DNA of 64,000 bases from Piezodorus guildinii (GCA_023052935.1 CM041297.1:89507521-89571520); one strand, 5' to 3'; positions 1 through 11,136 are shown, counted from the stretch's first letter. Numbers and translations are program-made. Notes: generated by a model from the sequence alone, not told the origin.

Positions 1-215
1 GATTCTAATTAATCTGAGATAAAATTGTTCATTTTTATAAATATTATTACCAAAATTAAGTGAATGGATTATATTAAAATACAATATCCATACCTGTAAC
101 AAGTAAAATAAAAATAATATAAATAGTGGGTAAAATAAGGTAAGGTAAATCAATCCAAACGCAACAGAAAATGTAATACTATTCACACAAATGAGATAAT
201 TAAAAAAAAAAAAAA
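1..215. other. AT-rich non-coding flank
   Basis: No open frame, RNA motif or recognisable repeat is visible. The stretch is AT-rich and ends in an A-run that leads into the microsatellite tail of the truncated RTE copy to its right. Confidence 0.5.
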
Positions 216-1412
216 ATAATAATAACAATAACAGGCTTACCGAACCAGAAGATTCGATGCGATACCACCAAACTCCGCCTGCACAACTCGTCCAGTGTTC
301 ACCGTTCAAGCCCAAGCCCCCGATCAGCCCCAATGCAATCCTCCCATCGACGTTTCGGCCTACTTTCGGACGCCTACCAGTCGGATCAGCGAATACCAAC
401 TTTCTCGGAATCCGATCCTCACCGAGCCCAACAAACTTTACTCGCCCATTTGAGTCTCCGCGATGCTATTAACTCAATTATATTCACAGGTACAAGCCCC
501 GCGATTCCGCGTTGTGCAACCTTCTGCAAGTCCCCAGTGGCCTCATCTCTCTTCGGACCAAATATTTTACGTAGTACCTTATTTTCGAAATCCTTAAGAC
601 TTTGTTCATCCTTCAAAGTACGCGGCCACGTTTCAAATCCGTTTAAAGAATCGTCGGAAGAATAGTTTTATAAATTCTAACCTTTAAGTTTTTAGACAGA
701 AGCCGCGAGCTAAGTAATTTAGCAACTGAATAATAACACGCATTTCCCGCCTTTAACCGAGACTTCATTTCCTACTGGATTTCATTTTTTCTCGTTATCA
801 TAGAACCTAATTACTTAAATTTCTCTACTTGTTCAAAAGTAGATCGACACTGTTTCTGCTACTAATCATATATTTCGTCTTATTGTTATTTATTTCGAGT
901 CCTATTTCTTTACCGGTTTTTATTAACGAACTTGTATTTAGTCGTATGGTTTCCGTGTCTTCATCTAGCTGTTACAAATCATCGGCATACCCCAAAACCG
1001 GAATCATATCACCCATATTTAAACCTTTCTCGGTACACGTCACTTTTTCTGTGACATATTCTAAAGCTATATTAAATAAAACAGGTGAAAGGGAGTCACC
1101 CTGTTTTAAACCCGATCGCACCTAAAATTTCTCGGAGTAATTATGAACGATTCTAACTTTATGGAATGTTTCCGACAAACACATCTGTACTAGGTTTACT
1201 AACTTTCTAGGTATTCCCTACCAATCATTCAATCATGATGTTATATAGCTTCTGACGGTCTATGGAATCATAAGCCTTTTTAAAATCGATATAAAGTTGA
1301 TGGACTACACCGTTGTATTCCAACTCTAATATTTGACGTAAGGAAAATATTTGGTCAACAGTCGAGCGATTCCGCCTAAAACCACATTGGTAGTCTCCGA
1401 TAATTTCCAAAA
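216..1412 (-). mobile_element. RTE-like non-LTR retrotransposon, 5'-truncated copy
   Basis: Read on the minus strand, this holds the RT half of an RTE-type retrotransposon. It starts inside the RT domain (IGDYQCGFRRNRSTVDQIF near 1400-1340). The motif A stretch YIDFKKAYDSIDR lies near 1300-1260, the SGLKQGDSLSPVLFN-type motif B near 1110-1070, and the catalytic GYADDL near 1000-980. The C-terminal stretch FENKVLRKIFGPKRDEATG lies near 590-535. The 3' end carries a short (TTATTG)/(ATT)n tail, seen on the plus strand as AAT/AAC repeats at 216-233. Stops and frameshifts are frequent, so the copy is dead. Its 3' sequence matches the end of the fuller plus-strand copy at 32748-35338. No EEP endonuclease is present, as expected for 5' truncation. 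RTE assignment rests on the CFDP2-type endonuclease of the sister copy and on these C-terminal motifs. Confidence 0.8.
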
Positions 1413-1549
1413 AAACAAAATAAGCAAAATAATAAACTATAAAGTTCTGTATATACGGAATCACATTTGTTCTGAAATGTTAGCAATGAATAAATACCCT
1501 GAAATATTTAGAATGTAAAATTATTTTAAGAATTTCAAGATTAAGCTCA

Positions 1550-2115
1550 ATATTGGTTTATTATTTTCAATAATGAAACTTCATAATCGCCCTAAAAAAA
1601 TTACTACCTTCAATATTTTAGGGCTTACGTTTCAAGATGCGAAGAACCCGAATAACGAATTAAATAAAATCCGTTTGCCCGCCATACACCCGGTATTTCT
1701 CCGAAATTATTATATCATTTTTTTTTTATTCGCCAATAATAGCGCATGCAACTATGATCCTAACACTTAGACGTTGATATCTACTGGTTATTTATAAAAT
1801 GGCGGCCGATTAAAAGTGATTTAATTCAATAACTCAGTTATTTTGAAAGATAGAGAAAAATTGGCATAGTGTTATACTCGTAGAATCAATAAATCGGGAT
1901 AAACAAGAAAATAAAATTACACCCCTTCAATATTTGAAGGCTTACGATTCTCCTAATTAATAAATAAATTAAAACCAAACATGTTTCACTTTTAGTGACA
2001 TTTTATACAGAATTTAATTTTCTACAAAATGAAAAAAGAATCATTCAAATTGGTTAAGAACTAGCAGAGATATAGTGTTTTGAAATTAGGAGTGGTGCAA
2101 TTCCATTTTCCTTTG
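1550..2115. repeat. Rep-2: uncharacterised interspersed repeat, copy 1
   Basis: This AT-rich non-coding stretch shares several blocks with 37490-37875 in the opposite orientation. Shared blocks include the segment around CTTCAATATTTTAGGGCTTACG, the segment reading GAAGAACCCGAATAACGAAT, and the block ending near 2080 that mentions an 'aactagcagagatatagtg'-type motif. No open reading frame or terminal repeat was recognised. It could be a non-autonomous DNA transposon or another non-coding repeat; only homology between the two copies is directly seen. Confidence 0.5.
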
Positions 2116-2623
2116 AATTATTTATGGTTTTTCATATTACTTAGCGGTCTATCTACAGCTAAACCATTGTCTAATAATTTGCAGCATTTTTCTCTTAGTT
2201 AACAGTAAAAAATCTTTTAACATTTATTTACCACATTAAAATAATACATAGTAGTTAAACATCTTTTACGTGAATGAGAGAAGAGCCAAGCAGGCTTCTA
2301 TTATTAAAATTTTAAAGCCGATACCTATGAGGTGGGGAAGAGGGTGGTGGAGTGGTTCAATTAAAATCCTTCAAAGGGATTTCCGCAGCCTGGAGAAAGA
2401 AGCACTTACTACGCACTTGGTCGCTCCAGCACGACCCAGGTCGAACGCCATTAGGTGGCTACAAAGCTCATAGGATGAAAGGTACTCACTGCTAGGCCTA
2501 CCTGCCTCGTCAATTCGTACTCCCCTTTAATTATCAAAAGGTTAAAAAATAATAATTCATCCCAAAATTATAAGTTCTGATAGGATAATACAATCTAGCA
2601 CTATATTTTAAATTACATGCGAG
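2116..2623. other. Unassigned interval
   Basis: No gene is supported. A moderately GC-richer block at about 2270-2500 contains a 67-codon plus-strand frame with no recognisable domain; it looks like repeat debris rather than a gene. Confidence 0.4.
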
Positions 2624-2822
2624 GGAGTCACCTGTGGAGTAGTGGCTAACATAACAGCCTTTTATACCCCAGGTCGCGGGTTTAAACCTAGGGATTTGAT
2701 GGAGCTAAAAAATACTTATTTATGACGTCCTTTGGAGGGAACGTTAAAAGGCGGTCCTGACCCCGTGCGATGTCAGTTTCTCGTTAAAGATCCCTATCTA
2801 AATTAAACCTGGATAGGCATAA
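2624..2822 (+). mobile_element. tRNA-derived SINE (family SINE-A), partial copy
   Basis: The 5' part resembles an RNA polymerase III internal promoter: an A-box-like AGTAGTGGCTAACATAAC at about 2638-2655 and a B-box-like GGTCGCGGGTTTAAACCTA at about 2674-2692. The body continues with blocks found in reverse orientation at 14965-15253, such as GCGATGTCAG, GTTAAAGATCCCTA and the GACGTCCTTTGGAGGGAACGT region. It ends in a poly(T)-like run. At about 200 bp it is shorter than the 289-bp copy at 14965, so internal parts are missing. It is non-coding and relies on LINE enzymes for movement, which is family knowledge. Confidence 0.7.
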
Positions 2823-2900
2823 TTTTTTTTTTTAGAAACAATTTTTATTGAGTAATATTACATTCTGTCCTAATTAGAACAATCCTAAAGTGGGGTCGTA
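2823..2900 (-). mobile_element. LINE 3'-end scrap (Jockey-like family)
   Basis: The plus strand shows a T-run followed by TTTTTATTGAGTAATATTAC and ATTCTGTCC. This closely matches the 3' end segment at 55858-56008 (TTTTTTATTGAGTAAAATTAC, AATCTGTCC). It is a very short 5'-truncated retroposed end on the minus strand. Confidence 0.5.
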
Positions 2901-4239
2901 AAAAAGCGTTTCCTATAACTTCACATGATAATACGAAAAAATTAACATTCTTTAGGTTTATTTTTTTAAGAGATATTTTTCAATCAAACCTTTCAAAACT
3001 GCAAACGGATCATTAACATGACTATCATAAAGACGACATGGACTAGGGAGTTGAGCTGTGGGATTCCACTGAACAATCTAATTCTTTTCGTGTTTAATGC
3101 TTACAATCCAAAATCCTTATTGCTTCTTACTTTGTTACGAATGAACTTAATGTTCATATGTTGCTGTTTTGGCCCGAACCTTTTTTTTCCTTTCTCCGTC
3201 CAGTATCGGTTTACTTGATGTATTCATTAATACAGATATAATTTAATAACATTCTTTAAATTAATTGTTTAGTTCTTAATTACTACTGGTAATTCTCGAC
3301 CAGAAAAATCGACAGTTCAGGTGAGAGGGTGTGCTGCCAAGGACGATTTCTTCTCACAGTTTTAAAAAAAGAATACTAAAGTATAAACTCCCGTAGACTG
3401 ATATAGTGATGGAAAAATTAATTATCAAACATTTCTCAAATTCTGAATCACCAGTCGAATGGTATTTAATAGTAAAATTATTAAATTTCATCTTCAATAC
3501 TTTATATAAAAAAAAATATAGTGTTGGGAAGTCATTATAGCTTTGTAAAATTACAAATTTACTAACATGTTTTCCGGAGAGCGAGCCTAGACCTCCCGGT
3601 TCGGGTTGGTTTCTTATGCCTGATGGCTCCTCTCCCATCGAAAACATATCCTGAATACGTCACTGCTTAGATTGAATAAGAAACCAAACAGCTATTTTTA
3701 ACGATTGTAACTTTAAGAAATAATATCGAGAGTCCCTCACAATTTTTTTTTTTTTAATTAATTAGATTAAACATTTTTTTTTTTAAATTAAAGCTAAAGA
3801 AAAAAAAACAACAGAATGAAATCTCACAATACAATCTGTCTAACATTAATTCAATAAGATTTTCAGAGACTTTAAAAATAAAATAATTATAAGAACCATC
3901 CTATTCAAACAAAGGGAAATTTGATTATGCCAATGTTTGTACAGCTGTGGGCGGTATTAGTATTGATTCCAGGCATCTGATTACAACTCAGGTACAACAC
4001 TGAATGGTGTTCTGAAGAGATCAAAATGTAACTAGGTTATTGAATACATTTTTAATTGATTAAATATTATACGTTGTTTTAGATTGACTTGGTCTATTCA
4101 AATGCTACAGTTGAAAGTTAAATGATTGCTTTTTTGAAGTGTAAACTTCTTTTGGCGCAGCACACACAGAATTTTGTAGGCTATGGGTGAGGCTGATTGT
4201 CACGCTCGAGAGCTCGATCGGATGAATTACTTCTGGGTT
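2901..4239. other. Unassigned AT-rich interval
   Basis: No coding region with recognisable domains is visible. Short open frames at 3018-3218 (+) and 3354-3647 (-) show only low-complexity composition and no motif. A-runs and T-runs occur near 3750-3800. Confidence 0.4.
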
Positions 4240-5375
4240 AAAAGACTTTATTTCCAACAGAAATGGAATATTAATATATTCATTAAATTGTCAAAGTCTT
4301 CGCGCACCTTTCCTGGATCTTGATGGTGTTAGTCAAAATTCAACGATCTTGCTTTTATCTAAAACATGGTTGAACAACGAAGAAAACATCGATATCCCAA
4401 ATATACATTGTATAACAAAATTTAAGCGAATGTGAAGTAGAAAATAGACTCATCGTCATAATAGTTGCCACTCACATCTCACCTAATCAAAGTGTAAAGA
4501 AAATAACTTAATTCATTCATGAAAATTTACTTATATATACAACAGATGTTGACTGCCCCCAGTACACCACTTCCTTTCAAATTCTTGGTATTGAAAGAAG
4601 GCTAGACACGTTATTAGGAGATGATCCCTCAACGTTAACAAAACTAATAGATTTACTAAAAAATAACGGGTTGTTTTACAAAATTTGAGCAAAAAAAAAG
4701 AAAAGAGAAATACAATAGATCACCATTTTAACCATTCATAGGAAACAATTACACCAAATTTGAAGCTAAGCACCCAGCACAGGAATAAAACAGGACACCC
4801 TCTTTTGGAAAACATCTTTCAGAAAATCAAGATTTGAAGAAGTGGACAAAGAACTGGACATGGAGCTCCAGGAGTTCACGCCAGGTTACCGGATGAGACA
4901 CTGAACCTCTAATAATAGCATGTAAGAAGCCTGTGTCACTAAATATATTGTAACAACATGCCTCTGACCCTAATACATTTTGTAACAACATGCCAATGAT
5001 CAAAACACAACATAACCTCCACTGTGATCAAAACAAATGTTAAAACAGGACACATATGACCTTGGCTGTTGAGTGTCCGTAAAATATATAACCTAACCTA
5101 ACCTATACAACAGAAAGGTATGCCTTGCTTGATCGGAACTTAAGATATCACTTATTATCTTGAGTGGAGATCAACTTATCACTAGTAACATTGAAGCCTT
5201 AAATTAATTTTTAAAGACCACATTGGATTTAAAAATGTTAAATAATAGAAATGAAAGTACAACAAAATACGGAACTACAATTGATGCCATTTTATCTAGA
5301 TATATAAGTAAAATTGAATCAAAACATAAAATATAATCACAAACCCATTGAATCCTTTGTAGAATACGAAAACGA
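4240..5375 (+). pseudogene. Endonuclease (EEP) domain relic of a CR1-type non-LTR element, split by an insertion
   Basis: In one plus-strand frame at about 4260-4436 the sequence reads SLNCQSLRAPFLDLDGVSQN and then ILLLSKTWLNNEENIDIPNI, the start and the E-x-W segment of an apurinic-type endonuclease (here K-T-W instead of the usual E-T-W). After several stops a conserved-looking stretch IVIIVATHISPNQSVKKI is seen at about 4455-4515. The frame is interrupted by a 557-bp insertion (4547-5103) and resumes at about 5145 with IILSGDQLITSN (the SGD motif) and STTKYGTTIDAIFSRYISK at about 5255-5315. In-frame stops make it a pseudogene. No RT domain follows. Assignment to the CR1 group is by style of motif only. 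Confidence 0.65.
4547..5103 (+). mobile_element. 5'-truncated I-type non-LTR insertion with CCTAA-like tail
   Basis: The segment is bounded by an 11-bp direct repeat, TATACAACAGA, at 4536-4546 and 5104-5114, and it interrupts the endonuclease relic. Its first frame reads DCPQYTTSFQ and then GIERRLDTLLGDDPSTLTKL and ends FYKI-stop near 4687. This resembles the extreme C-terminus of the I-clade proteins at 5604-7205 and 17351-17917, downstream of RNase H. The remainder is 3' untranslated sequence with short internal repeats (TTGTAACAACATGCC occurs twice). It ends in three ACCTA units, presumably the element's microsatellite tail. A 5' truncation at the C-terminal codons fits target-primed reverse transcription. 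Confidence 0.65.
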
Positions 5376-5467
5376 AAAAACGACTTTCACTTACCTCCGT
5401 TATTTATATCAATTTAAGAATTTTTTTTAAAATTTAGAAACGAAAATAAATTGTTTTACATTGAATT
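5360..5467 (+). repeat. Rep-1 copy a, left part
   Basis: The terminal block CGACTTTCACTTACCTCCGTT at about 5386-5406 matches the start of Rep-1 copies at 48540 and 50390. The copy is interrupted at 5467 by the I-clade element and continues at 11137. The duplicated target ACATTGAATT lies at 5458-5467 and 11127-11136. Confidence 0.6.
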
Positions 5468-5603
5468 TATTTTATTTATTTATTAATACAGAGCATCTAC
5501 CCATTAAGGGTCATTAGCTATATACATAATTGTTTTTTTTATCTTAAAATAATTTCATTTACAAGACAATAATGGTGAATGTTTGGTAGAAGGACATTAT
5601 ATC

Positions 5604-7205
5604 TTAAATCACATTGAAGTCTTTACATTTTTTTAAAAACTTAAATACTTTTTGAACACACACTTCACTGTTACCTAGTGCTATTTCCAGGCTGGTGTCA
5701 ATTCCGCACTCCGTTCTGGCAACGCTGAAGGCCCCGCAGTGCAGTACGATGTGCTCCACCGTCAGAGGTGCCTCACAAGTCCTGCAGGTCGGTGGGTACA
5801 ATCCTTTCAGTAGGTAACTATGTGTCAGTGCTGTGTGTCCGCTTCTTATCCTCGCCAGAACCACTTCTTCGTGCCGGTTTTTCCTCTCTGACGTTTCCCA
5901 TATCCCTGGAGTCTCTTTAATTTTTCCTAATTTGTCTTTAGTTCTACTCCACTCAGCAGCCCATGTAGTATAAATCCTTTTCTTGACATATTTTCGCCAG
6001 TCCGATGCAGTTGTCTTATTGACACGTGTCACTTCCCTTCCAGAGTCCATCCTTGCATTATTAGCCGCTCGGTCAGCGTCCTCGTTGCTTCCTATGCCCA
6101 AGTGAGATGGGACCCACAAAAATTTTATTGTTTTTCCTTCACTTTCGCATTCTTCCTCGAGAATCTGGATTCTTTGAACCAAGGCTTCTTTTGAGTACCT
6201 ATTCTCTATTGACTTTAGAGAACTTAGAGAATCAGTTACAATCAGGTGATGTTGGTGGTCGTGTTTTACTATGATTTTCAAGGCTTTCCAGATCGAGTAG
6301 AGCTCTCCAGTGTATACACTATTTGGTTCTGGTAAAACATTTTTGATACAAATAGAGCCCATGAGAACAGCGCAACCAACTTCGGAGTTCGATTTTGAAG
6401 CATCCGTGAACCAAAAGCGGTAATCGGAATATTGTTCTTCCCGCTCTTTATACAGCTGGTCGTATACATGTTGAGGTGTTGTGAGCTTTGGGAATACAGT
6501 TAAACTGTAATCGATCTGGTTTTCCATTTCCATCCAATTTGGTACTGAGCTATTTGGCATCGTAAAGATCTCTGGAATTACTATTTGTAAATCGTTTGTC
6601 AGTTTTTTGAACCTGTTGTAAAAACATTTACACGATTCGTGGGGTTCTTCGCTTGCAATTGGATATGCCGTGGATTCAGAAGCAAAAAGTTTTTTTCTTG
6701 ACATCAACTTGCCCACGTATGCCAGTAGCAGGTATTTCCTTCTTGTTTCTAATGAGGGCTCACCACTCTCCACGTACAGGCTTTCGACAGGTGTTGTTCT
6801 GAATGCTCCGATACAGAGGCGAAGAGCTTGGTTGTGAATTGGATCCAGTAACCTCAAAGTCGAAGCGCTAGCTGAACCATAACCGACAGCTCCATAGTCA
6901 ATTATAGGTCTGAAAAGGACTCGGTATATCGTTAATAACGTTCGCCGGTCAGATCCCCACTGAGTGTTGGCTAGTACTTTAAGTAAATTTAAGCCTTTTT
7001 GACATTTTAATTTTATATGACGAATGTGTTGAGACCAGTTTAGTTTTTGGTCAAAGTAGACGCCTAAGAACTTCATAGTGGAAATGGGTTGATTTAAAAG
7101 TGTCAGTGACGGGTGTGTTTGACATTTTGTTTTTCTGGAAAAGTGTACAGCTATTTGTTTTGGAGCTTGAAAAGCTAAAACCTGTGGTTCTAGACCATGC
7201 TTCAA
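5604..7205 (-). pseudogene. I-clade ORF2, part 3: RT thumb, RNase H and C-terminus
   Basis: The first 40 or so codons overlap the preceding frame. The true sequence enters this frame near 7150 by a frameshift, after which KFLGVYFDQKLNW marks the RT thumb region. RNase H follows with its acidic residues in order: FTDASK (about residue 265), YTGELYSI (about 297), VTDSLSS (about 325) and NEDADRAAN (about 375). The C-terminal part carries VVLARIRSGHTALTHSYLL and a Cys/His stretch, CRTCEAP followed by VEHIVLHC, which is typical of I- and R1-like elements. RNase H would degrade template RNA during reverse transcription. The reading frame itself is intact to the stop at 5604; only the link to the RT frame is broken. 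Confidence 0.8.
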
Positions 7206-7899
7206 GGTTCTTCAATGTTTTTTGTAACTTCCATTCAATATACTCTAACGACTTGTTTCTTATATAAATTGTAAAATCGTCGGCAAACAAAGAACATCTT
7301 ACTTCAGGTGGTGTTGTCTGTGCTATGCTGTTTATTGCTATCAGGAATAAAGTTACGCTCAGTGGGGATCCTTGCGGCGTACCGTTTTCCTGGAGAAACG
7401 TTTGAGAAAGGTTAGTTCCAACTTTAACCTTGAATTTTCTTTCTTTGAGGAAGTTATTGATGAATATCAGTAATCTCCCCGTGAGACCTTCTTTTGAAAG
7501 AGTGCTTAGGACATTGTATCTCCACATAGTGTCATATGCTTTTTGGATATCAATGGACACAGCAACCAAGTGTTCTTTATTAGAGAAAGCTGTCTGTATT
7601 TCATATTCAAACTTCATTATTTGGTCAATGGTTGAGTGGTTTTTCCTGAAGCCGTACTGCGAAGTTGAAAAAAAGTTTCGTTTTTCTAAATAATATGTCA
7701 ATCTATTGTTAACCATTTTTTCTAGTAGTTTCGATACACATGAAAGGAGAGATATAGGTCGATAGTTATTGATACTAATGCCTTTGTCATTTTTCTTGAT
7801 AGGGATAATTATAGCCACCTTCCAGTTTTCAGGAAAAAGTCCTAAGCTCCATATCTTATTATAAATAGAAAGTAAAAATGTTTTTGCATTTAAGGGCAT
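7051..7899 (-). pseudogene. I-clade ORF2, part 2: reverse transcriptase palm and fingers
   Basis: RT motifs are in the expected order: NYRPISLLSCVSKLLEKMV (finger region), QYGFRKNHSTID, motif A VSIDIQKAYDTMW, motif B NGTPQGSPLSVTLF, and motif C LFADDFTIYI at about residue 207, with both catalytic aspartates. The frame is separated from the endonuclease frame by a one-base slip in a run of six A residues near 7893. It is separated from the thumb/RNase H frame by a second slip near 7150, so the last 30 or so codons here are out-of-frame translation. All catalytic residues are retained. Confidence 0.85.
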
Positions 7900-9308
7900 T
7901 TTTTCAAAAATAGATATGGGATCTGATCTGGTCCTGCAGTGGATTTATCTTTGCACGTACTTAGGGATGTTTTCATCTCAGATAAATTGAACGGTTGATT
8001 ATAAATTTCCGAATCTTGCGTATGGAATTGAATAATATTTTTCTCCTGTTCTATCTTATACTGTTTAAAATCTGGGGTGTAGGAGTTTGTTTTCGACATA
8101 TAAGAAAAATGTGAACCAAAAGCTTCGGCGATTTTCGATGGGTCCGTTATAATTTGACCGTCAGTCTGAATCGTAGAAATAACCTCACGTTTTTTAGATC
8201 CTTGGATCGCATTAACTTTCTTCCAGACGTCTTGCAGACAACTGTTACTATTAATTGAGCTCACATAGTTTTTCCATGAATTTTCTTTGCTTGCCCTTAA
8301 TACCTTTTTTGCAATAGATCTTAGCTTTTTGAAGTTGTTTAGATCTTCAGGTTGTTTTGTTCTTTTGAATTTGTTGAATGCTTTCTTTTTGTTCAGTATT
8401 GCGATGCGGCACTCCTCATTCCACCAAGGAACTAGGCGCCTATCATTGAATGCCATCTTGTGCGGGATACTCTTCTTTGCAGCATCTAGAATGGTCACAT
8501 TAAGGAATGATATTTGTTCCTCTACTTCAGTTAATAAGCTTTCCTTGTTTTCTATTTCCCTTTCAATTAACGTAGTAAACTTTTCCCAGTCGGCTCTTTT
8601 GAATGACCATCTCGGAGTTTTGTCAGTCTTGAAATCAGTACCACTATCAAACTTTATAGTGATTGGGAAGTGATCGCTTCCGTACAACATGTCCTTTACT
8701 TCCCAATGCACTTTGTGAAGCAGCCTAACATCTATTAGTGATAAATCGATGGCAGAAAGAGAGCCATCACCACATAAATGAGTTGGAGAACCGTCGTTAA
8801 TTAGAGTCAAAAAATCATTAGAGTCAATAAATTTCTCGATTTCACTTCCCCTATTTCTATAGTCAAATAATGAGGAGCCCCATAATTTGTTGTGTCCATT
8901 TAGATCTCCGACAAGGATGACAGGTCTTGGGAGTTGATCTACTATTACTTGAAGATCATTTGCAGTGAAATCTTGATTCGGTGGGATATATATATTGCAA
9001 ACTGTAATCGGTTCAGGTTTAAACATTTTTGCGGCTACAACTTCTAGACTGGAATGAATTTTAACTGGTTCTGAATAAACGTCTTTATTAACTAGTATAG
9101 CTACACCTCCCCAAGCAGATTTACAATCTGTTCTGTCTTTCCGGTAAATTTCGTGATTTTTTAAATTTACTACCTGAGATTGTGAAAAATGAGTTTCTTG
9201 CAAACACCAGCAATACGGTTTCTCTTCATTTAACAGTAGTTTAAAGTATTCAAAGTGTTTGTAAAACCCATTACAGTTCCACTGTATAATAAAAGAATTG
9301 TTAACCAT
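7890..9308 (-). pseudogene. I-clade ORF2, part 1: apurinic-type endonuclease
   Basis: The protein starts MVNNSFIIQWNCNGF, a typical N-terminus for I-type ORF2. It carries the endonuclease motifs: WNCNG (residue ~10), CLQETHF (~35), GGVAILV (~67), VGDLNGHNKLWG (~137) and GSDHFPI (~212). The domain is followed by a basic linker with a WWNEECR motif and by STAGPDQIPYLFLKK, which begins the RT region. A stop after this point is caused by the A-run slip, so the frame is really the N-terminal third of ORF2. The endonuclease nicks target DNA to prime reverse transcription. Its start lies 52 bp downstream of the ORF1 stop. Confidence 0.85.
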
Positions 9309-9360
9309 AATGTAAAATTTTATAAAAATGTTTCCAAGAGATCAGCTGCGTTGTTACCAA

Positions 9361-10932
9361 TTAATTATCCGTACTATCGTCTGTGTTACTTATAGAATCT
9401 GTTGCTTCCCACTGTTTTTTAAGAAGTTTTGTGATTTTAAGTTTTGTTCTCCGATCAGTTATTAATGCTTTAGTATCTTTTAGCATGCCCCTAAGACCCT
9501 CCGTATTAGTAGTAAATTCCTGAACAAATTCACTGATGTTTTTAGTATTGGGGTATATGTCGATTAACTTGATCATGTCTTCAAATGATATAGGGTACTT
9601 TTCTTTATTTCCTTCAATTGCCTGTCGAGCACTTTCAAAGTTAACCGAACAATTATTTTTTTCAGCTTTTTTTAGTTTCTTCAATTTTTTACCTACGGGT
9701 TGAACTGGGGTCATCAATGGGTAGTCTTCAAAATTGATAATATTTTCAGGGTCTTCCTGGGAATCTATGGTGAGGTTCAATTCGGTTGTTGATACAGTAG
9801 AAGGGGTAGAGCTAGAATGGCATCGTTTGACCCCGGATACCACGGTAGGTAGTAATATTAAATTATTGGGATTATTGAGAGCAGTCGATTGAGTAGGGTT
9901 ATCTAAGGCGCCACCGCTAGTAAGCTGGTTGTCATGACTACCAGACGACAGCTCCACTGTACCGCCTCTGGCAGCCTTAGGCACTGGTGAAGTGCTAGCG
10001 TTGTCATGGCTACTGGCTAGCGTGGCCTCTACTATGTTATCAGTGCTGGGTAAAACATGATTAGGCGTATCGAGTAGCGAGCGATCGGTGTTTGTTTCTT
10101 CACTGACGCTACTAATTATTTCTGGATTGAAATTAATTAATGTAGCCTCGTTTTCTTTGTTTTGGGGCTCAGAGATATCTATATCATTCTCACACTCTGG
10201 GCAATCGGTAGAGATATGCCCTGGCTGTTTGCAAATAAAACAGGTGACAATGTCTTCACCTAAAAAAATTCGGTAAGCTACATTATCGTGTTTAATTAAC
10301 AATGAAGATGGGAGTTTGGTTAGGTCCTCAGGTGGGATGTAGACTTGTCTTCTAAAACTTAAAACATGGGCCAACCGTGGGTCTTGGTACCCGGCCCTGA
10401 GAAAGTGCATTGGTGAAACTAACCTCAACCCTAGTTTTTTCAGTTCATTTTCTATAGTATCATGAGGTATGGAAGGGCAAGCATTAGAAATAATAATTCG
10501 TTTTGCTGGATTGATTAACCGTTTTATGTGAATTTCTTTGTCGTTAATAACTATTGATTTATGATTCTTAATGATATTATCTACTGCCTCTTTGTTACTG
10601 AAGTGAATGCAAAACCGGGAATTGGAAATTCTTGACGTGTATCGGATGAATTTTGGGTCGATTAGGGCTGCGATTTTGATTAAGTACTCTTTCTGTTTAA
10701 TACCCGGAACAGTGTGCAATATTATAGCGTTTTCTCGCTTAGAAAACTTTTCTGATGCGGTGGCTTTGGCATAGCTAATTTCTGTAGGTTTGAGGTTAGG
10801 TGTTACTTTATTGGTTGTTTGTCGGTTTTCCATCTCTTTTTGACTATTACTGTTTATTTTCATGACATTAGAGGTAACTGAGGATTTAATGGGGGTAGCT
10901 GACATCGCTACAGAGCCAAAAGCTCTGAGCAC
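9361..10932 (-). CDS. I-clade ORF1, gag-like RNA-binding protein with CCHC knuckle
   Basis: This is an open frame of 523 codons on the minus strand. The central part (residues ~70-225) looks like the nucleic-acid-binding fold of insect ORF1 proteins (IIHTVPGIKQ-like to PHDTIENELKKLG). It is followed by one clear zinc knuckle, CFICKQPGHISTDCPEC, at about residues 227-243, of the form C-x2-C-x4-H-x4-C. The C-terminal half is Ser/Thr/Asn-rich and ends with a charged region (KKLKKLKKAEK). The product would bind element RNA and form the ribonucleoprotein particle. The upstream ATG at 10932 follows the 5' UTR. It is the only mobile-element ORF here that appears complete without a stop, but expression cannot be judged. 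Confidence 0.8.
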   Translation of the reverse strand: MLRAFGSVAMSATPIKSSVTSNVMKINSNSQKEMENRQTTNKVTPNLKPTEISYAKATASEKFSKRENAIILHTVPGIKQKEYLIKIAALIDPKFIRYTSRISNSRFCIHFSNKEAVDNIIKNHKSIVINDKEIHIKRLINPAKRIIISNACPSIPHDTIENELKKLGLRLVSPMHFLRAGYQDPRLAHVLSFRRQVYIPPEDLTKLPSSLLIKHDNVAYRIFLGEDIVTCFICKQPGHISTDCPECENDIDISEPQNKENEATLINFNPEIISSVSEETNTDRSLLDTPNHVLPSTDNIVEATLASSHDNASTSPVPKAARGGTVELSSGSHDNQLTSGGALDNPTQSTALNNPNNLILLPTVVSGVKRCHSSSTPSTVSTTELNLTIDSQEDPENIINFEDYPLMTPVQPVGKKLKKLKKAEKNNCSVNFESARQAIEGNKEKYPISFEDMIKLIDIYPNTKNISEFVQEFTTNTEGLRGMLKDTKALITDRRTKLKITKLLKKQWEATDSISNTDDSTDN

Positions 10933-11136
10933 CTATAATAGGCGTATATTCGCCCAATTTCTTATTGAAATACCAATTCTCACTTTCGTGATGGAACACG
11001 CACCCTTAAATTGTCTAAACTGCACAAAATAATGTCTATTTTTTCAAGAAAACACTTATAAATTAATGAAACTGTAAGACTGACCTGAAGTGCGTCTGCT
11101 TCGCATGGGTCCCAAACAGCTGATCCACATTGAATT

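Larger units (their letters stand above)
5468..11126 (-). mobile_element. I-clade non-LTR retrotransposon, nearly full length
   Basis: This minus-strand element has a 5' UTR (11126-10933), ORF1 with a CCHC zinc knuckle, ORF2 with endonuclease, RT and RNase H, and a short 3' UTR ending in a TAAA/AAATA-type tail near 5468-5485. A 10-bp direct repeat, ACATTGAATT, flanks it (5458-5467 and 11127-11136). The flanks join into one Rep-1 copy, which supports the borders. Presence of RNase H plus the gag-like CCHC ORF1 points to the I/Nimb group. ORF1 is open; ORF2 is broken only by two single-base frameshifts, so the insertion is recent relative to the other relics. Confidence 0.85.

Noticed and set aside
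257..665. Plus-strand open frames
   Set aside because: They are antisense shadows of the RTE C-terminus, which has the recognisable motifs on the minus strand.
5091..5105. Telomeric repeat tract
   Set aside because: Only three ACCTA units, placed at the end of a truncated retroelement; better explained as its tail.
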